In this document: positions 35,473-46,820 of the stretch, piece after piece | Numbering within the stretch: position 1 is the stretch's first letter | Layout of the letters: each line of letters opens with the position of its first letter | NCBI GenBank assembly: GCA_948146395.1 | Contig: OX411546.1 | Location: 21,616,449 to 21,680,448 of the forward strand | Source of the DNA: Fragum whitleyi | Taxonomy: Eukaryota; Mollusca; Bivalvia; Cardiida; Cardiidae | Direction of reading: 5' to 3' | Length of the DNA: 64,000 nt | Notes under the pieces: model-generated | Seen by the model: the letters and a program-made list of their open reading frames with translations, nothing else | Database searches by the model: none | What the model was told of the DNA's origin: nothing | Made by a program: the position numbers and the translations under genes

Positions 35473-37438
35473 AATAATTGTTATATTGAATGTCCCCTTG
35501 CCCTGGCCTCAAAGTGTTGTCAACTACCTAGTATACCTTGGTTAATTTGACCTGAATTTGACCTCTGTTGAAAATTGCTCAAATAGCAATTACTGACATA
35601 TTTTATTAATTAACGAAATATATATCAAATTCAATGCCGTTTGTTATTCATTCCTATGAAAGCATGTGCAAAGCTGAGTATGAATAATCAGATTTTTGTT
35701 CATTTAAAGAGCAGGGGTCAGAATTGGGTCAATAGAACCTTGCAATAGTACAATAGGCTCTGTTCAAAATTATGATGCCAGTTAGTCCAGTAAGAAGACA
35801 AGACATTAGAAAGAAAGTTGGGTGTCAAACAACCATTAATCAAATTAGAAACATTATGACACATGCATGCCTGCTGCATATAGTCATTACAATTCCCTGT
35901 ACGATCATCCTAGACCTATTTTGGAGGGGAAAGTCCATATTTCTATTTAACGTGCCCGCCATTCTGATCAATAGCTTGCCTGGTATGTAGTACCATAATT
36001 TGCTTCTTTCAAGTACGGTGAACTGTATATCGCTGTTGCAGGGAGACCAAAATGTCGTAAATACAGCTTTATTCAAGCTGTAATTCAACATTTTGGTCAT
36101 CCTGAGGCAACGTGAATATACATGCCATCAGCTCATACAGTCTTTTGATTTGTAATTTTCAGAAAATAAAATAAAAATTCTAGATTAATCTTTTTTCACG
36201 TTGTTTATGATTTTTCCTAAATCTATGAGAAAAATTGATTAGTTTGTTTTGCTTATCTTCAATAGAATTTTTCTCGTCGTTAAAAATATTATGCTTAAGT
36301 TCTCTAAATAAATCTGAATTTATCATCTGTTTAATTCTAAAAACTCATCAAAGAAATAGATCTAGTACCAGGTTTTAGAATTAAACCTACCATACATTAT
36401 ACTATTTAAGCTGTATCAAGGTTGACTTGGGGAAAAGCTTAATACTAAATTTATGAAAAAGAAAAACCTATGAGAAAGTTTAATTTTATTGCCCATGTAC
36501 AATACTACATCACTGTTGCAGTCTGGGGGACTATAAAATCGGCAATAAAATAGTTTAATTACCTCGTGTACATAATAGCCCCTTAAATGGTCGAAAGGTC
36601 TTAATTTAACATTTAAGTCTAAATTTACAACTCCGTTGTGAAGTCCATGGCTTTGATTTAATGGCTTACTATTGATGTAGTTGAATGAGAGACATTTTGT
36701 CGTTGGGCTACCAAGATGTAGTAAATACAGATGTGTTACAACATTTTAGTTAAATGCTTTTAGATTAAATATATAAAAATGAACTCAAATCGGACGTAAA
36801 AATGATAAATGATAAATAAAATAAAATATGCAAGTGAAAAAACAATGATGCCCTCCAAATTGGTACCAAAAAATATCTACAATATGACCTTAATTAGAAT
36901 GTTAATTGACCTAAGGAATCAAATCTGACCCAGTCAAATGACTTGGCCAAATTCTCATCAGCAGATGAAAATCAGTTACATCAACAGAGGTACAGATAAG
37001 AGGCGGTAAAGTCAGTTTAAAATCTTTATTTCTCAATGATACCCTATGTTTTGGGTACTCATCTGAATCGTCTGGTGAATATAAAACTGTTCCATCTGGC
37101 TATTATAGAGTTAATCAACATTTTATGCTTTAGGACAGTCTTGCTTTTATGTATCCAACTACGGTAAATGCAATATCACATAAGGGTTTTAAAAGAGTGG
37201 TAAAAAAATTTGAACATTCGAATTCCTGTCACAAATCAAACAACTGATAACAGAAGCGCCAAAAAAAGGGGCTGAATTAATCACAGATAAGAATATCTGG
37301 CAAAACGACTGGTATTGTTATATTGTTCGAAACCAAAATCTGACCTCCTAATAAATTGGGCCAAGTCATCATATACGCACATACAATAATTATGAATTTT
37401 TGCTGATCTCTTAAAGCTTAGTTTTAGAAAGAAGTATA
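35473..37438. other. No gene seen; one hairpin
   Basis: Non-coding. 36047-36098 is a hairpin (CCAAAATGTCGTAAATACAGC with GCTGTAATTCAACATTTTGG). A direct relative of one arm is at 36713-36752. The 86-codon frame at 35840-36100 includes this hairpin and is not protein-like. Confidence 0.5.
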
Positions 37439-37439
37439 A

Positions 37440-37744
37440 ACAAGAGAACAACCCATAGGTTCCTAGGGCTCTGCTATCGGGTGCTGGATATAATGCATTT
37501 AAAATCTTAGATGATAAAATGGCATAATTCAAACAAAAAAAATATTTAGAGTTATCTCCCTTAAAAGTACAAGTTGCTATTTTGATAGTGAACATGTTTC
37601 TAAATTTCAAGTGATTACCTTAAGTTATTCCAGAGATACGAAAAGGTCAAAGTCTTTGTACAATTCCATGCAATGCCACTGGCCACACTGATAACAATCA
37701 TAAAGGCTATTACAATACCTTGTGTTTCTCCAATTAACTCAAAT
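37440..37744 (+). mobile_element. Family L element, 3' end replaced by MITE
   Basis: Starts ACAAGAGAACAACCC and contains 'gggtgctggataatg'-like sequence, 'gagttatctcccttaaaagt' and a 'cttgtgtttctcc' 3' part. A family D copy begins before the usual GAGCTAA end. Confidence 0.55.
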
Positions 37745-37986
37745 GTTGTGCTGAAAAAATTTTGGCTAAATATTTTCATCAAATTCAAAGGGCAAAAAGC
37801 TCTGAAAGTACAACCAGTAGGTCAATTTTTATTTGAAAAACTAAATCTATTTATGTACAATTCTGGTTTGAAAGTGAGAAATAGGTGATGAAGACTAACA
37901 CCAGACTGCACATGTGTGCAGGCTGATGTTTGACCATAGCTCTTGCCAAAGTAAGAATATTCCGGGTTCAGCATGACAAGGGTTAA
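37745..37986 (+). mobile_element. TTAA-type MITE, family D (left terminus lost)
   Basis: 'gtgctgaaaaaattttggctaaat' to 'gggttcagcatgacaagggttaa'; otherwise co-linear with 12812-13057. The left TTAACCC is missing at the junction with family L. Confidence 0.75.
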
Positions 37987-38018
37987 GAAAGGGTTAATAA
38001 TTTATTTAAAAAGTACAT

Positions 38019-38284
38019 CCACTGCAAAAAAGTTCAAAAACTGGTTCTTGAGCATTTTATAATTTTAAGCCGCAGTTCAAGAACTTCTTGAACTCCTAGA
38101 ACTAGTTCTTGAACTTCTAGAACTAGTCATTGAATCAGTTCTTGAACTCCCATTCAAGGTTAGTTCTAGAACTGGTTCAAGAACAAGTTCTTGAAGTTTT
38201 AGAATTTGTTCTAGAAGTTAAGAACAATTTTAACATTTAATTTCCAAGAGAATTCAAGAAGCAGTTCTTGAACCTTTTGCAGGG
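38019..38284. mobile_element. Foldback element built of GTTCTTGAAC-type palindromes
   Basis: The outer arms CCACTGCAAAAAAGTTCAAA and GTTCTTGAACCTTTTGCAGGGG are inverted. The interior holds more than a dozen GTTCTTGAA, TTCAAGAAC, TTCTAGAA and AGAACTAGTTCT motifs over 250 bp. Confidence 0.7.
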
Positions 38285-38435
38285 GAATTGTTCATTATGT
38301 ACATCTATATTATTTAAAATCACCATCTAGGTAAAGGATTTAATGTAATTAAACTAAGGTTTTTGGGATTGTCAAAAAACATGTTCTGTCACATTTTTGA
38401 CAGGTGAAACTATACAATTTATAATCACAATTCAG

Positions 38436-38575
38436 AGATGAAGAGAATATTTGTTGATTTCATTGAGGTATGAAACTAAAAACATAATCACACTTCAGCA
38501 TGAATTTTGCTTACCATATTCATACAGGAGTGTGATTAGGCTTTTGATTCATACCTCCATGAAATCAATAGATAT
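38436..38575. repeat. Foldback element, family J
   Basis: AGGTATGAAACTAAAAACATAATCACACT and its partner AGTGTGATTAGGCTTTTGATTCATACCT, with the outer arms 'ttgatttcattg' and 'catgaaatcaa'. Confidence 0.75.
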
Positions 38576-38655
38576 CATCTAGACTGATAGTGCAAAACGT
38601 CACAAGCTTACAAAACAGTTCTAAGCTGTAAATTCTTCAAAGGACACCCCATATC

Positions 38656-38728
38656 AATGACTCAGCCCAAATGATTGTAACTGCCTATATGTCTATAGGT
38701 AGTTACAACTGTTTAGCACTGAGCCATC
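38656..38728. repeat. Short foldback element, family F
   Basis: ATGACTCAGCC...CTGAGCCAT ends; core GTAACTGCCTATA-TGTC-TATAGGTAGTTAC. Confidence 0.75.
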
Positions 38729-38769
38729 AATATACAGGTGATATATTTCACAAAACATTAATAGGGATT

Positions 38770-38832
38770 ACTGCAAAACTATTGTAATTGACTATAAAAA
38801 TATAGGCATGGGAAATGATTTTGAGCTATCCC
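38770..38832. repeat. Decayed family F variant 2 foldback
   Basis: Left arm CAAAACTATTGTAATTGACTATA intact, right arm decayed (TATAGGCATGGGAAATGATT). Confidence 0.4.
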
Positions 38833-39345
38833 CTACATTAAGACTCTAGACTTGGGATCATTTAACACTGGACCTCCACAAAAGGGCTTCAAATTGACGC
38901 TCATCAAATTACTCTAGCTTTGATTGATGTTGAGATACTATCGCCCAACCGTGAAGTTTTGTGACCAACTTTGTCTTTTTTATGTTTAAAAATTACTTTA
39001 GTAAATGATCTCTTAACACTACCTGTTTCTGATTTAAAGGACAAAATTATGTCAATAAGCCTGTCATGCAACCTAATGTATCTTACAAAGTTGAAATGAA
39101 TGCTTCAGAGATGTGACCATTGTATTGAATTTTGTTAAACTTTTCTTTTTGCAAAGTTTACTTTCTATTACATCCATTTACATTCTGAGTTATGAATTTC
39201 CAAAAACTTACTTGGTGCATACATAAAAATAGCACCTAATTTTTTTTTTTAGTTGAAAAAAGGAGCTTATAATTTGTACAAAAATACATTTGGAGTTATC
39301 TCCTTTATAACATAGACTGCTATTTTGATACATGTAGTAAACATA
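38833..39345. other. No gene seen
   Basis: AT-rich non-coding. Confidence 0.5.
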
Positions 39346-39570
39346 TGAGCCTGTGTATGACATTTCCAACAATTTCAAATGTGTCCCAAGCAAACACTCT
39401 GGCTAGCCTGTGCATCTACCCTGTCTGACCAGGCTCTTCACTTTACGCTGTGTAGAAAGATAAGGTCCAAAAGTGTCTTTAGAAAGTCAGTCAAACTTCT
39501 AATTATACTACATGGCAATGTTGGCCCTTTAAGCACATGTAAAATTGTTGGTAATGTCAGGCTCAGGCTC
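39346..39570. mobile_element. TIR MITE, family R
   Basis: Left end GAGCCTGTGTATGACATTTCC; right end TTGTTGGTAATGTCAGGCTC. Centre CTCTGGCTAGCCTGTGCA with a decayed partner. Confidence 0.7.
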
Positions 39571-40500
39571 TTATTCCAAGTTTTAAGCAAAAGCCTTCAA
39601 TAATACTAGAATATCATTAAGATGTCCAAGTTTTCCCTGTACAATTTTAATAACAATATATTGACCACAAGGAGGCTATGGCTATACCTCAGAACTGCAT
39701 GGTGTTCTTCAAACACAGCCTAGTGTAAAATTTTGGCAGATTCAAATTGCAATATTCAGGAATAAATAGCACTTTGAGAGCAGAATTGATTCCAATTCCC
39801 ATGGCAAGGATTGTAATAGAATGTGTAAAGGTTCAGATTGTTTAAAATAAATCATAACAGTTTTATAAACTTGAACAACTCAAGACCAGACAGTCATAAA
39901 AACGTCATTAACATATGGGATCTTTTCATCTTATCTTCACCCTATAAAAGGACTTTTTTAGTGATTTCTTCCCTTTAATGACATATTGATCCCCTATACT
40001 TAATCATTGTGACATCCTGATGGTTTTCTAAATACTACCTTGATGAATTTTTCAATTATTTCCCTTTTATATTCTTTGATCGAGTTTTGCAAATAATGAA
40101 TAACATATAGGCTAGTGAATTACTGAATATAAACTCTACTTTAGGAAATTATCCTTAGTTGAAAAAATTATAAGACAGACAGGCAAGTGTGTATTTTTGG
40201 GGTTTGACTTTTTTAAGTTATAATGCTAACAATTAAACAATTTGACCATAATCGGCAATACAAGAGGTTTCGAAAGCCACAATACTTAGATCTAATATCA
40301 AGGAAATTCTGATCCCTTGGTATGCACCATTACACAATGCCTGGTTATAAATTTAGGTCTAGTTCACACTAATTATGTTGTTGTGAGCATTATATCAGTT
40401 GAGCTAGTCTTTGGCTAAAACCTGAAACCCAAAAGTTTTAAGCTTCTAAGCTTTTGCAAATGAGCTTAGATCAGGCTGTAAGTTGCTGAAATCACATAAA
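39571..40500. other. No gene seen
   Basis: AT-rich non-coding. Confidence 0.5.
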
Positions 40501-40722
40501 GAATGCTAGTAGGTTACTATTAAGGAAAGTTAACTAAGCAACCAATGGCTGATATTACTTGAAATACTATCAACCTCTAAGTTAGCTTGAGGTAACTACC
40601 ATACCAGTACAGCATCTGAAAAATGCTAGTTTGTTAGTATATAAGGTTAACTCAGCAACCAGAGGCTGATAGTACATGATGTACTATCAGCCTCTAAGTT
40701 AGCTTGAGTTAACTTTAGTACC
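40501..40722. repeat. Two tandem hairpin units, 120-bp period (family K)
   Basis: GAATGCTAGT at 40501 and AAATGCTAGT at 40621 begin two direct repeats. Each is a hairpin: unit 2 pairs GGTTAACTCAGCAACCAGAGGC... with GCCTCTAAGTTAGCTTGAGTTAAC (40645-40712). Unit 1 (40528-40597) is more decayed. Confidence 0.7.
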
Positions 40723-42404
40723 TTGTATCTGATAACAAATGATGACAACTTTTTATCTTTTATCATTATGTCAACATCAACCACTGTTATCAGCCCATAC
40801 AAAAATCTGTGAAAATCGGTCTCAGAGATATGGTGTTATTTGAAAACAGTCCTTAATACAGCCCCTTGAGAATGAAGGCCCACTTCAGATCATAGGAGCC
40901 TTGATAGTAAGTGCCTTGGCCCCTTTCATGGCCCCTAAAGAAGACTTCCTTAAAATAGCTCTATTAACTTCAGTCAATAGGGCAAAGCATAGATGGCAAT
41001 TGAAATTAGCCTTAAGTACTAACACAAAAGCATATTAATGTGGCATTCTGTCAGACCAGCTTTTATGGTGCCAGTTTTAGCTTCTATCTTATTATTAATC
41101 CTGAGATAGAGGCTTCCAAGATTTCCCTCTATAAACATTCATACAACATTCATACAATAGTCCCCTTAACTGAACTTTATTATGAGTTAATTTTGAGAGG
41201 ATTGTGGTCATGCAATGTTTGATTGACAATGTATTTACCGGTACAATACAGCCAAGCAGAAAGACCAAACCTGAATAGTTTTCAGGAAGTATGCTTAGCT
41301 TTTAAAGTCAAGGCCATTATCTTTTTTTCTTTTCTGGTGTGTGAACGTCCATAAAATATGAATAAAGATTAGTGGATTAATTCAGAAGCTTGTCCAGACA
41401 ACTTTATTGACCGTATGACCAGCAGATAACATGACCATGTAATATTACCCATACTGAATAGACGTTGTTTGTACACCTGGTCAACGCTGTTTGCTTTCCC
41501 AAACTGACAAAACTTTCATTTGAAAATTTAGTGAAACTCAAATGAAACTATTCTAATATTCATTATGCAGGGGTTTAATCTGACATGAACAAAATAGGGT
41601 CCATAAAGGACTCAATCATTGGGATCCTAGGGGTCCTTTCTTAAATTTTAGGAGTCCCTACTTAAGGTATAGACTATTTCTTTTTGGCTTAAAATATTGT
41701 ATTTTGTAGAATTAGAGCTATTCCCTGGTAAAAGGTAAAGAAATTGATGGAGGTATACTAGTATTGGGGGCTCACCTTCAGGAAGGAATCATAGACTGTA
41801 TAAAGCAGTCTTCAATTCTTTTCTGAAGTTGATCCCAACAGAGTCAATGGGACTCACATCACATAATTTTGAGGGTCCTGGCTTCTTGTTTCAGATGCGC
41901 AAAATCGGCGTCCCTTAAGACCTTGATTATGCCCTGATTTTGCACAATTCAAGACTCGTGCTTGACCGGTAAACCAGAGATTTGACTCCAAGATATTTGA
42001 AAATGTCTTATTTTGACACTTAGAAATTTTTTCCATTGGGGTCATGCTAACGATGAAATTTTAGTTTAGCTTTTGATAGTCAAAAAAGCCTTAAAATAAG
42101 TGGCACACAAGTCACACAAAAACCTTTTAGCTTTGTCTTTATATTTGTCAATTTGATACTAAAGCGCTTGTCAAGATGAAAACAATGTCATCAGAAACGT
42201 TTATTCTAGGATTTCATAACTGTGGGGGATTCCAGCACAAAATTGAAGCAAATGAAAAATAACTGGTATTCCATTATTCTTTGTTCATAGTAAAAAAAAT
42301 CCCCAACAAATCTAGAAAATATGGGGGATCTTTGAAAAAAGTGGTGCAATCCCCCAATCCCCCTGCCTAGAATTTACAATGCATCAGTACTTATTAATTA
42401 TGGT
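40723..42404. other. No gene; GGGTCC/GACTCC-rich repeat at 41575-42050
   Basis: 41575-42050 has 'agggtccataaaggactc', 'ggagtccctacttaagg', 'actcgtgcttgacc' and 'tttgactccaagat'. This is the same style of sequence as 49840-50190 and 50403-50700. The rest is unremarkable. Confidence 0.45.
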
Positions 42405-42672
42405 ACTAGTTAGTTGATTGATTGATTGAATGGAGTTTTAGCCGCTTTCAACATTTTTCAGTTATATCGCGGAGGCTGGAGCACCTAACAATGGTTTCCT
42501 GGTATTTCTCTCACCAGTACAGCCACCACATCCCTTCCTTGCCTCTCACATAGGTCTATGATTATCAACCCATTGGTGAGAGACAAATAGTCGGAAAGAA
42601 TGAGTGCCACCATCGGGGATCGAACCCGGGACCTCTAGATTGACAGTCTGACACCCTACTAACTAGGCTAGG
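42405..42672 (-). mobile_element. tRNA-derived SINE, minus orientation
   Basis: A (TTGA)n tail complement at 42414-42428, then 'gccgctttcaac', 'ggctggagcacctaacaatgg' and the tRNA-like head 42602-42672 with B-box complement 'gggatcgaacccgggacc'. Confidence 0.8.
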
Positions 42673-43312
42673 CACTAGTTAGACAACCAGGTCTCTTAAG
42701 TAAATTTCATGCTTGACTATAGATCCATTTGACCTTACCATTTTATAGGTAAATAGTTAATACTGTCAATATCGTAGATCAATGGCAATGAAATTATGTG
42801 ACATTATTTCCCATTATTTACTTAACTGATATTCTTTAGAAATAATTTTGAATAGAATAATCTAGAATTACCATTTCATTTGATATTTATGATCATGCAG
42901 CCCTCTGAGAGGACAAAGAAAATAATTCTTTCAGTCTTTTACCTTGTATTACATGATAATAATGATCAATGACTTTTAGAATGGCATGGCAGAGCCTAAG
43001 TATGGAGTTGTTGAATGTTAGGTTGAGGTAAAACAGCTTTTTTGGATATTTTCTCTCTGCATGGACAGTCAACAGCAATGAAACATTAGATCAATAGAGC
43101 ATTAACAAGATGTGTTTGTGAAACAAGAATTCCATGAAACAGCATTCTTTTATAACTTTGACCTTGACAGATGACCTTGACTTTGTCACATGACCTTGAA
43201 CATGGTATCCGTAAGTGAGCATCATCAAAATCTATTGATATACCAAATATGAAGAATGTATCTTGAATAGCCTTAAAGTAAATGGCAATGTTAAGGTTTT
43301 GGGTTAAGTTTG
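42673..43312. other. No gene seen
   Basis: Non-coding; a small GACCTTGA-rich patch at 43155-43205 (three 'gaccttga'). Confidence 0.5.
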
Positions 43313-43430
43313 GCAGACAGACAGATGGCAGGGGTCTTGCTGCATATTTTTGTCTGGGGCCTGGGGCCAGTGAGATTGGGAAAAATAGCGGCGTTTTATC
43401 CAAAATTGGGAAAAATTAAAAAAGCTTATA
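43313..43430 (+). repeat. Dispersed repeat S, forward copy
   Basis: 'cagacagatggcaggggtct' then 'tttttgtctggggcctggggcc' and 'ttgggaaaaat' repeated. A related copy in reverse orientation is at 44880-45060. Confidence 0.4.
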
Positions 43431-43769
43431 AATCACATCATTTCTTTGGAAAATGGTTTATAAATGTAGATACCCGACATCTACATTATTTTTTATAAGA
43501 AAACATCAAATATACTCCAGAGATAATTGAAAATGTGTCAACCAATAAATGACGTGCCTTTTTTTCCTTGAAAAGTCCATGTGTCTATTTTGCAATTCTC
43601 TATAAAATGTAACCATAAAAATTCACACGTAAATGCTAAGCTTTTCATTACGCATTTGTATAATCAGTGAAGTTAGTTAAATTGGATGCCACATATCCCT
43701 GTTTGAAGGTAAAATGCAACCTAAGTTGAAAGGGATTTGTGTAAAACAATCAGTTTTTGAGGACCTTAC

Positions 43770-43938
43770 CTTCCGGCTCAGAAGAGGTAGAAGGAATGGC
43801 CTCTGTCTGTAAATTGTCCGACGTAGATTGTTTATCTGTGGCCTTTAAAGCTTGCATTTTAAACATTGTGTCTATTTTGGCACATTTTTCGCCACTTTTG
43901 CCGATCTTTTTTCGGTAATATTTATCATTGTGCGACAT
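43770..43938 (-). CDS. Possible first coding exon, unidentified protein
   Basis: The minus-strand ATG at 43938 opens a 56-codon frame, rich in Lys, Ser and Thr (MSHNDKYYRKKIGKSGEK at the start; IPSTSSEPE at the end). The frame runs into a donor-like site GAAG|GTAAGG at 43769, so the exon would end in phase 1. No signal peptide, membrane segment or domain is visible. The basic start with low-complexity acidic/Ser tail resembles N-termini of nuclear or transposon-derived zinc-finger proteins, but that is only an impression. DNA immediately upstream (43940-44400) is richer in CpG than the surroundings, as expected near a promoter. The next exon should lie at lower coordinates; I could not find it. 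It could be a chance frame. Confidence 0.4.
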
Positions 43939-44879
43939 TTTGCATCCGTGGATGCTGAACGGTTACCCTTAGTTACGGTAAAAGATTAAAATGTGGATCA
44001 TGTTTGTCAAGACGGTAAATTTCAAATAATGACTATTCCGAGTGAACAATTCTTTAGAAATCAGTTGAGTTTTTATTTCAACTCATGAAAGCAAAAAATG
44101 CAAACAAAGTAGTTAAATTTCGATGCGAATACCGGAGAATTATTATTCCTCTATAACGGCAATGGAAGCCGCGAAATAAACTGGCCATTCATGCTAGACT
44201 GGGTCATGTCTCTGATTATGGACTGGGTAACTGCCCCTAGATCTCTCATTGACTGGGTTACTGCCCTTAGATCTATCGATACTAGAGACAGGTATTTTAC
44301 AAATTTTCGTAAGGTCATGTGGGCGGGTAGTGACGTCATTTGATCAACGTTAAATGGAAGCTAGAAAATTGTAAAGCGTTTGGTAGCGGATTTGCGACAT
44401 GCAGTTGATCGAAAAGCACGATGAATGCAGCGAAAAACAACAAATAATGAGTTGATTATTTGTTTTTCTTTCGTATGTTTATCTCATAAAGAGCATATTT
44501 ATATAAGCAACAGAATTTCAGTACTTCCATTTTAAACAATGCCGCCAAATTTCAACGGATATCGACATGCATGATGGGAAAATTCTTACGGTTTGTAATA
44601 ACTTACTTGTCATGAAAACTACACTATACACTACCCGTTGTCTCTTACAGACAACGAGGTACCTGTTCAATCTCTCACAGACATTGGGGTACCAGTTCAC
44701 TCTGATTATTACTACGGTAAAATACACAGTAAAACAACGAGTACCAGTCTATCCGATATCATTCGTGTATTTCGGTAATCGTTATCAATGGACATGTAAA
44801 CAAAAATACGGGTCTCTCTCGGTTGACAGTTTATTCATTCGAGAGTTGTTTCTTACGATGATTTTACAGGCAAGGATGG

Positions 44880-45060
44880 CAGTTCTATGTATCATTCTGT
44901 GTTGCCTTAATCGGGGGAAATTTAGCTGCTTATTGGGAATTTTCAGCCTAGAATTGGGAAAAAAAGATACTTTTTGCCATTGGGAATGGGGCCGAATTTC
45001 GGCCCCAAAAATCGGCAAACGAGACCCCTGGATGGACAGACAGACTGACAGTCAGACAGA
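44880..45060 (-). repeat. Dispersed repeat S, reverse copy
   Basis: Read on the minus strand: 'tgtctgtccatccaggggtct', 'gccgatttttggggcc' and 'cccaattctaggctg'. It is similar to 43313-43430 in the opposite orientation, so the pair brackets the candidate exon at 43770-43938. Confidence 0.4.
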
Positions 45061-45571
45061 CTGATAGATGAACAGACAGGCAATCTTTTTTTTTTTCAAA
45101 ATAAAGACTGACACACAATCAGCGCATCCAGTGCTTTCAGACTTCTGATTTTAAGGCAATTTTGTCGCGGTTTAATTTTTTGCTCAGCATAAAAAAGATT
45201 AAGTATTATATTATAATAGTTTCTGAAGGTTTGAAGTTTTCCCTGTAACCCAAACCATCATTTTGGCCAGCAAAATGTTGACTCCTGAGGAGTTTATTAG
45301 AAGAAATTGTATACTATGTAAATACAAATATTCAGATTAAACTGTCTGGGGTCAAAATAACAGATTGATTTCGCTGCATTTTTGACGTAATGTATATTTT
45401 TAGGAGCCCATAAGGATTAAAGTTACAATCTTGATTGATATACACTTAAAAACCTTCTTATATCCAAACTGTTTGATTTTCTTCAGGGTCAAACATTATA
45501 CCTTTCAGGATATCAAATTCCTGGTATAAATATACAAACTGTTTAATCCTTATCCTATTGATTTTATATTT

Positions 45572-45816
45572 GAGCCAGTGCGTAACATTTCCAACTATCA
45601 CACGTGTGCACAAAGCAATCCCTCTGGACAGCCTGTGCAGCTGCACAGTCTGACCAGAGTCTTCACTTTGCGCCAAATAGGTAGATAAAGTCTTAATCAA
45701 TCTTTAAAGGGGTCAGAATATTTTCTTGTTGTAATTTTACTGTTTAGTCTAGGCTGGTCAACTTTTATTCTAAGTGTGTATGTAAAATTGTTGGAAAATG
45801 TTACGCACACATGCTC
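45572..45816. mobile_element. TIR MITE, family R (most complete)
   Basis: Ends GAGCCAGTGCGTAACATTTC and ATGTTACGCACACATGCTC are inverted over about 25-30 bp. Possible ATTT flanking duplication. Internal palindrome CCTCTGGACAGCCTGTGCAG/CTGCACAGTCTGACCAGAG. Confidence 0.8.
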
Positions 45817-45884
45817 ATTTCATTTCAGACGAATTGCTAATTATTTGACATTTCAACCAGTCTGGCTTAAGTTTTTTCTATAAT

Positions 45885-46017
45885 ATTCAAGTAGTATTTA
45901 GCAGTCAGTTTAGGCTAATATCAGACTGCACATCTGTGCAGGCTGATCTTAGCCTATACTATCTGCCAAAGTTAAGAGTAAACAAGGAATAAGTTGTGAA
46001 CACCATAAGAAGGGCTT
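45885..46017 (+). mobile_element. TTAA-type MITE, family E (partial)
   Basis: CAGTTTAGGCTAATATCAGAC, TGCACATCTGTGCA, then GGCTGATCTTAGCCTATACTATC, and an 'agaagggctta' end. Confidence 0.6.
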
Positions 46018-46640
46018 AAACTTTAAATGGTCGTAGATCGTAATTGTTCAAATTGTTAAATCAATTAAAAGACTTAATTATTACTTCTCGAATCCTAGCT
46101 CTCTGAAAAGGGATAAAAAATATATATATATATTTAAATTTTATAATCTTGAAAAAAAAGTGATTGAATATATTTCAGATTCGTTATAGTCATTTTGTGA
46201 CAGGCCTATACTGTATTAAGCCAAATGATCATCCATTAATATGGTATGGTGTTTTATAATGTAAAACTGAAACATTGAAAGAATGTAATTATTTCCTTAG
46301 GAAACAGTCCCTTTCAATTCAATCTATCATGAGGTACAGGATTTAATCCCTGCCAATGCAAGTACATGTATTCCTTCTGAGATTTGCTTAAAAAAAATGA
46401 AGGCTTAAACATTAACATTGTAAAGCCATTCAAAAAAAAAAAAATCATTATATTTTTTTTTTCTGAAGTCCAAATCAACCAGATTGTCAGTGATTCTGTT
46501 TTAAAGGACTAAGGTTTTCAAGTTTGCTTAAATATTTTTAAAGCCCAGCTAGAATAAGGAAAGTTTCAACTACTTCACAAGCAAAAACTTAGCTTAAAAT
46601 CTAGGTTAAAACATATGTTTGTCCATGATAATGGGTTACA
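46018..46640. other. No gene seen
   Basis: AT-rich non-coding, with a short poly-A/poly-T patch at 46430-46462. Confidence 0.5.
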
Positions 46641-46820
46641 TTAACCCTTTGCTTTTTAATTTTTTTAGGTGCCTGTGATTTTATGATTGAGAAAACATTG
46701 TGAAAAAAAGAAGAAATTGCTTCTGACAAGCAATTTCTTCTTTTTCTACACTATTTTCAACCCAAATTAATGGTTATTTTGTCTGCAAAACCTTTGAATT
46801 TGGACAGGTCCAAAATTTTG

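Noticed and set aside
44567..45064. 165-codon plus-strand frame
   Set aside because: It has no recognisable domain, it ends in a CAGACAGACTGACAG-type simple repeat and overlaps repeat S on the other strand. It is probably a chance frame.
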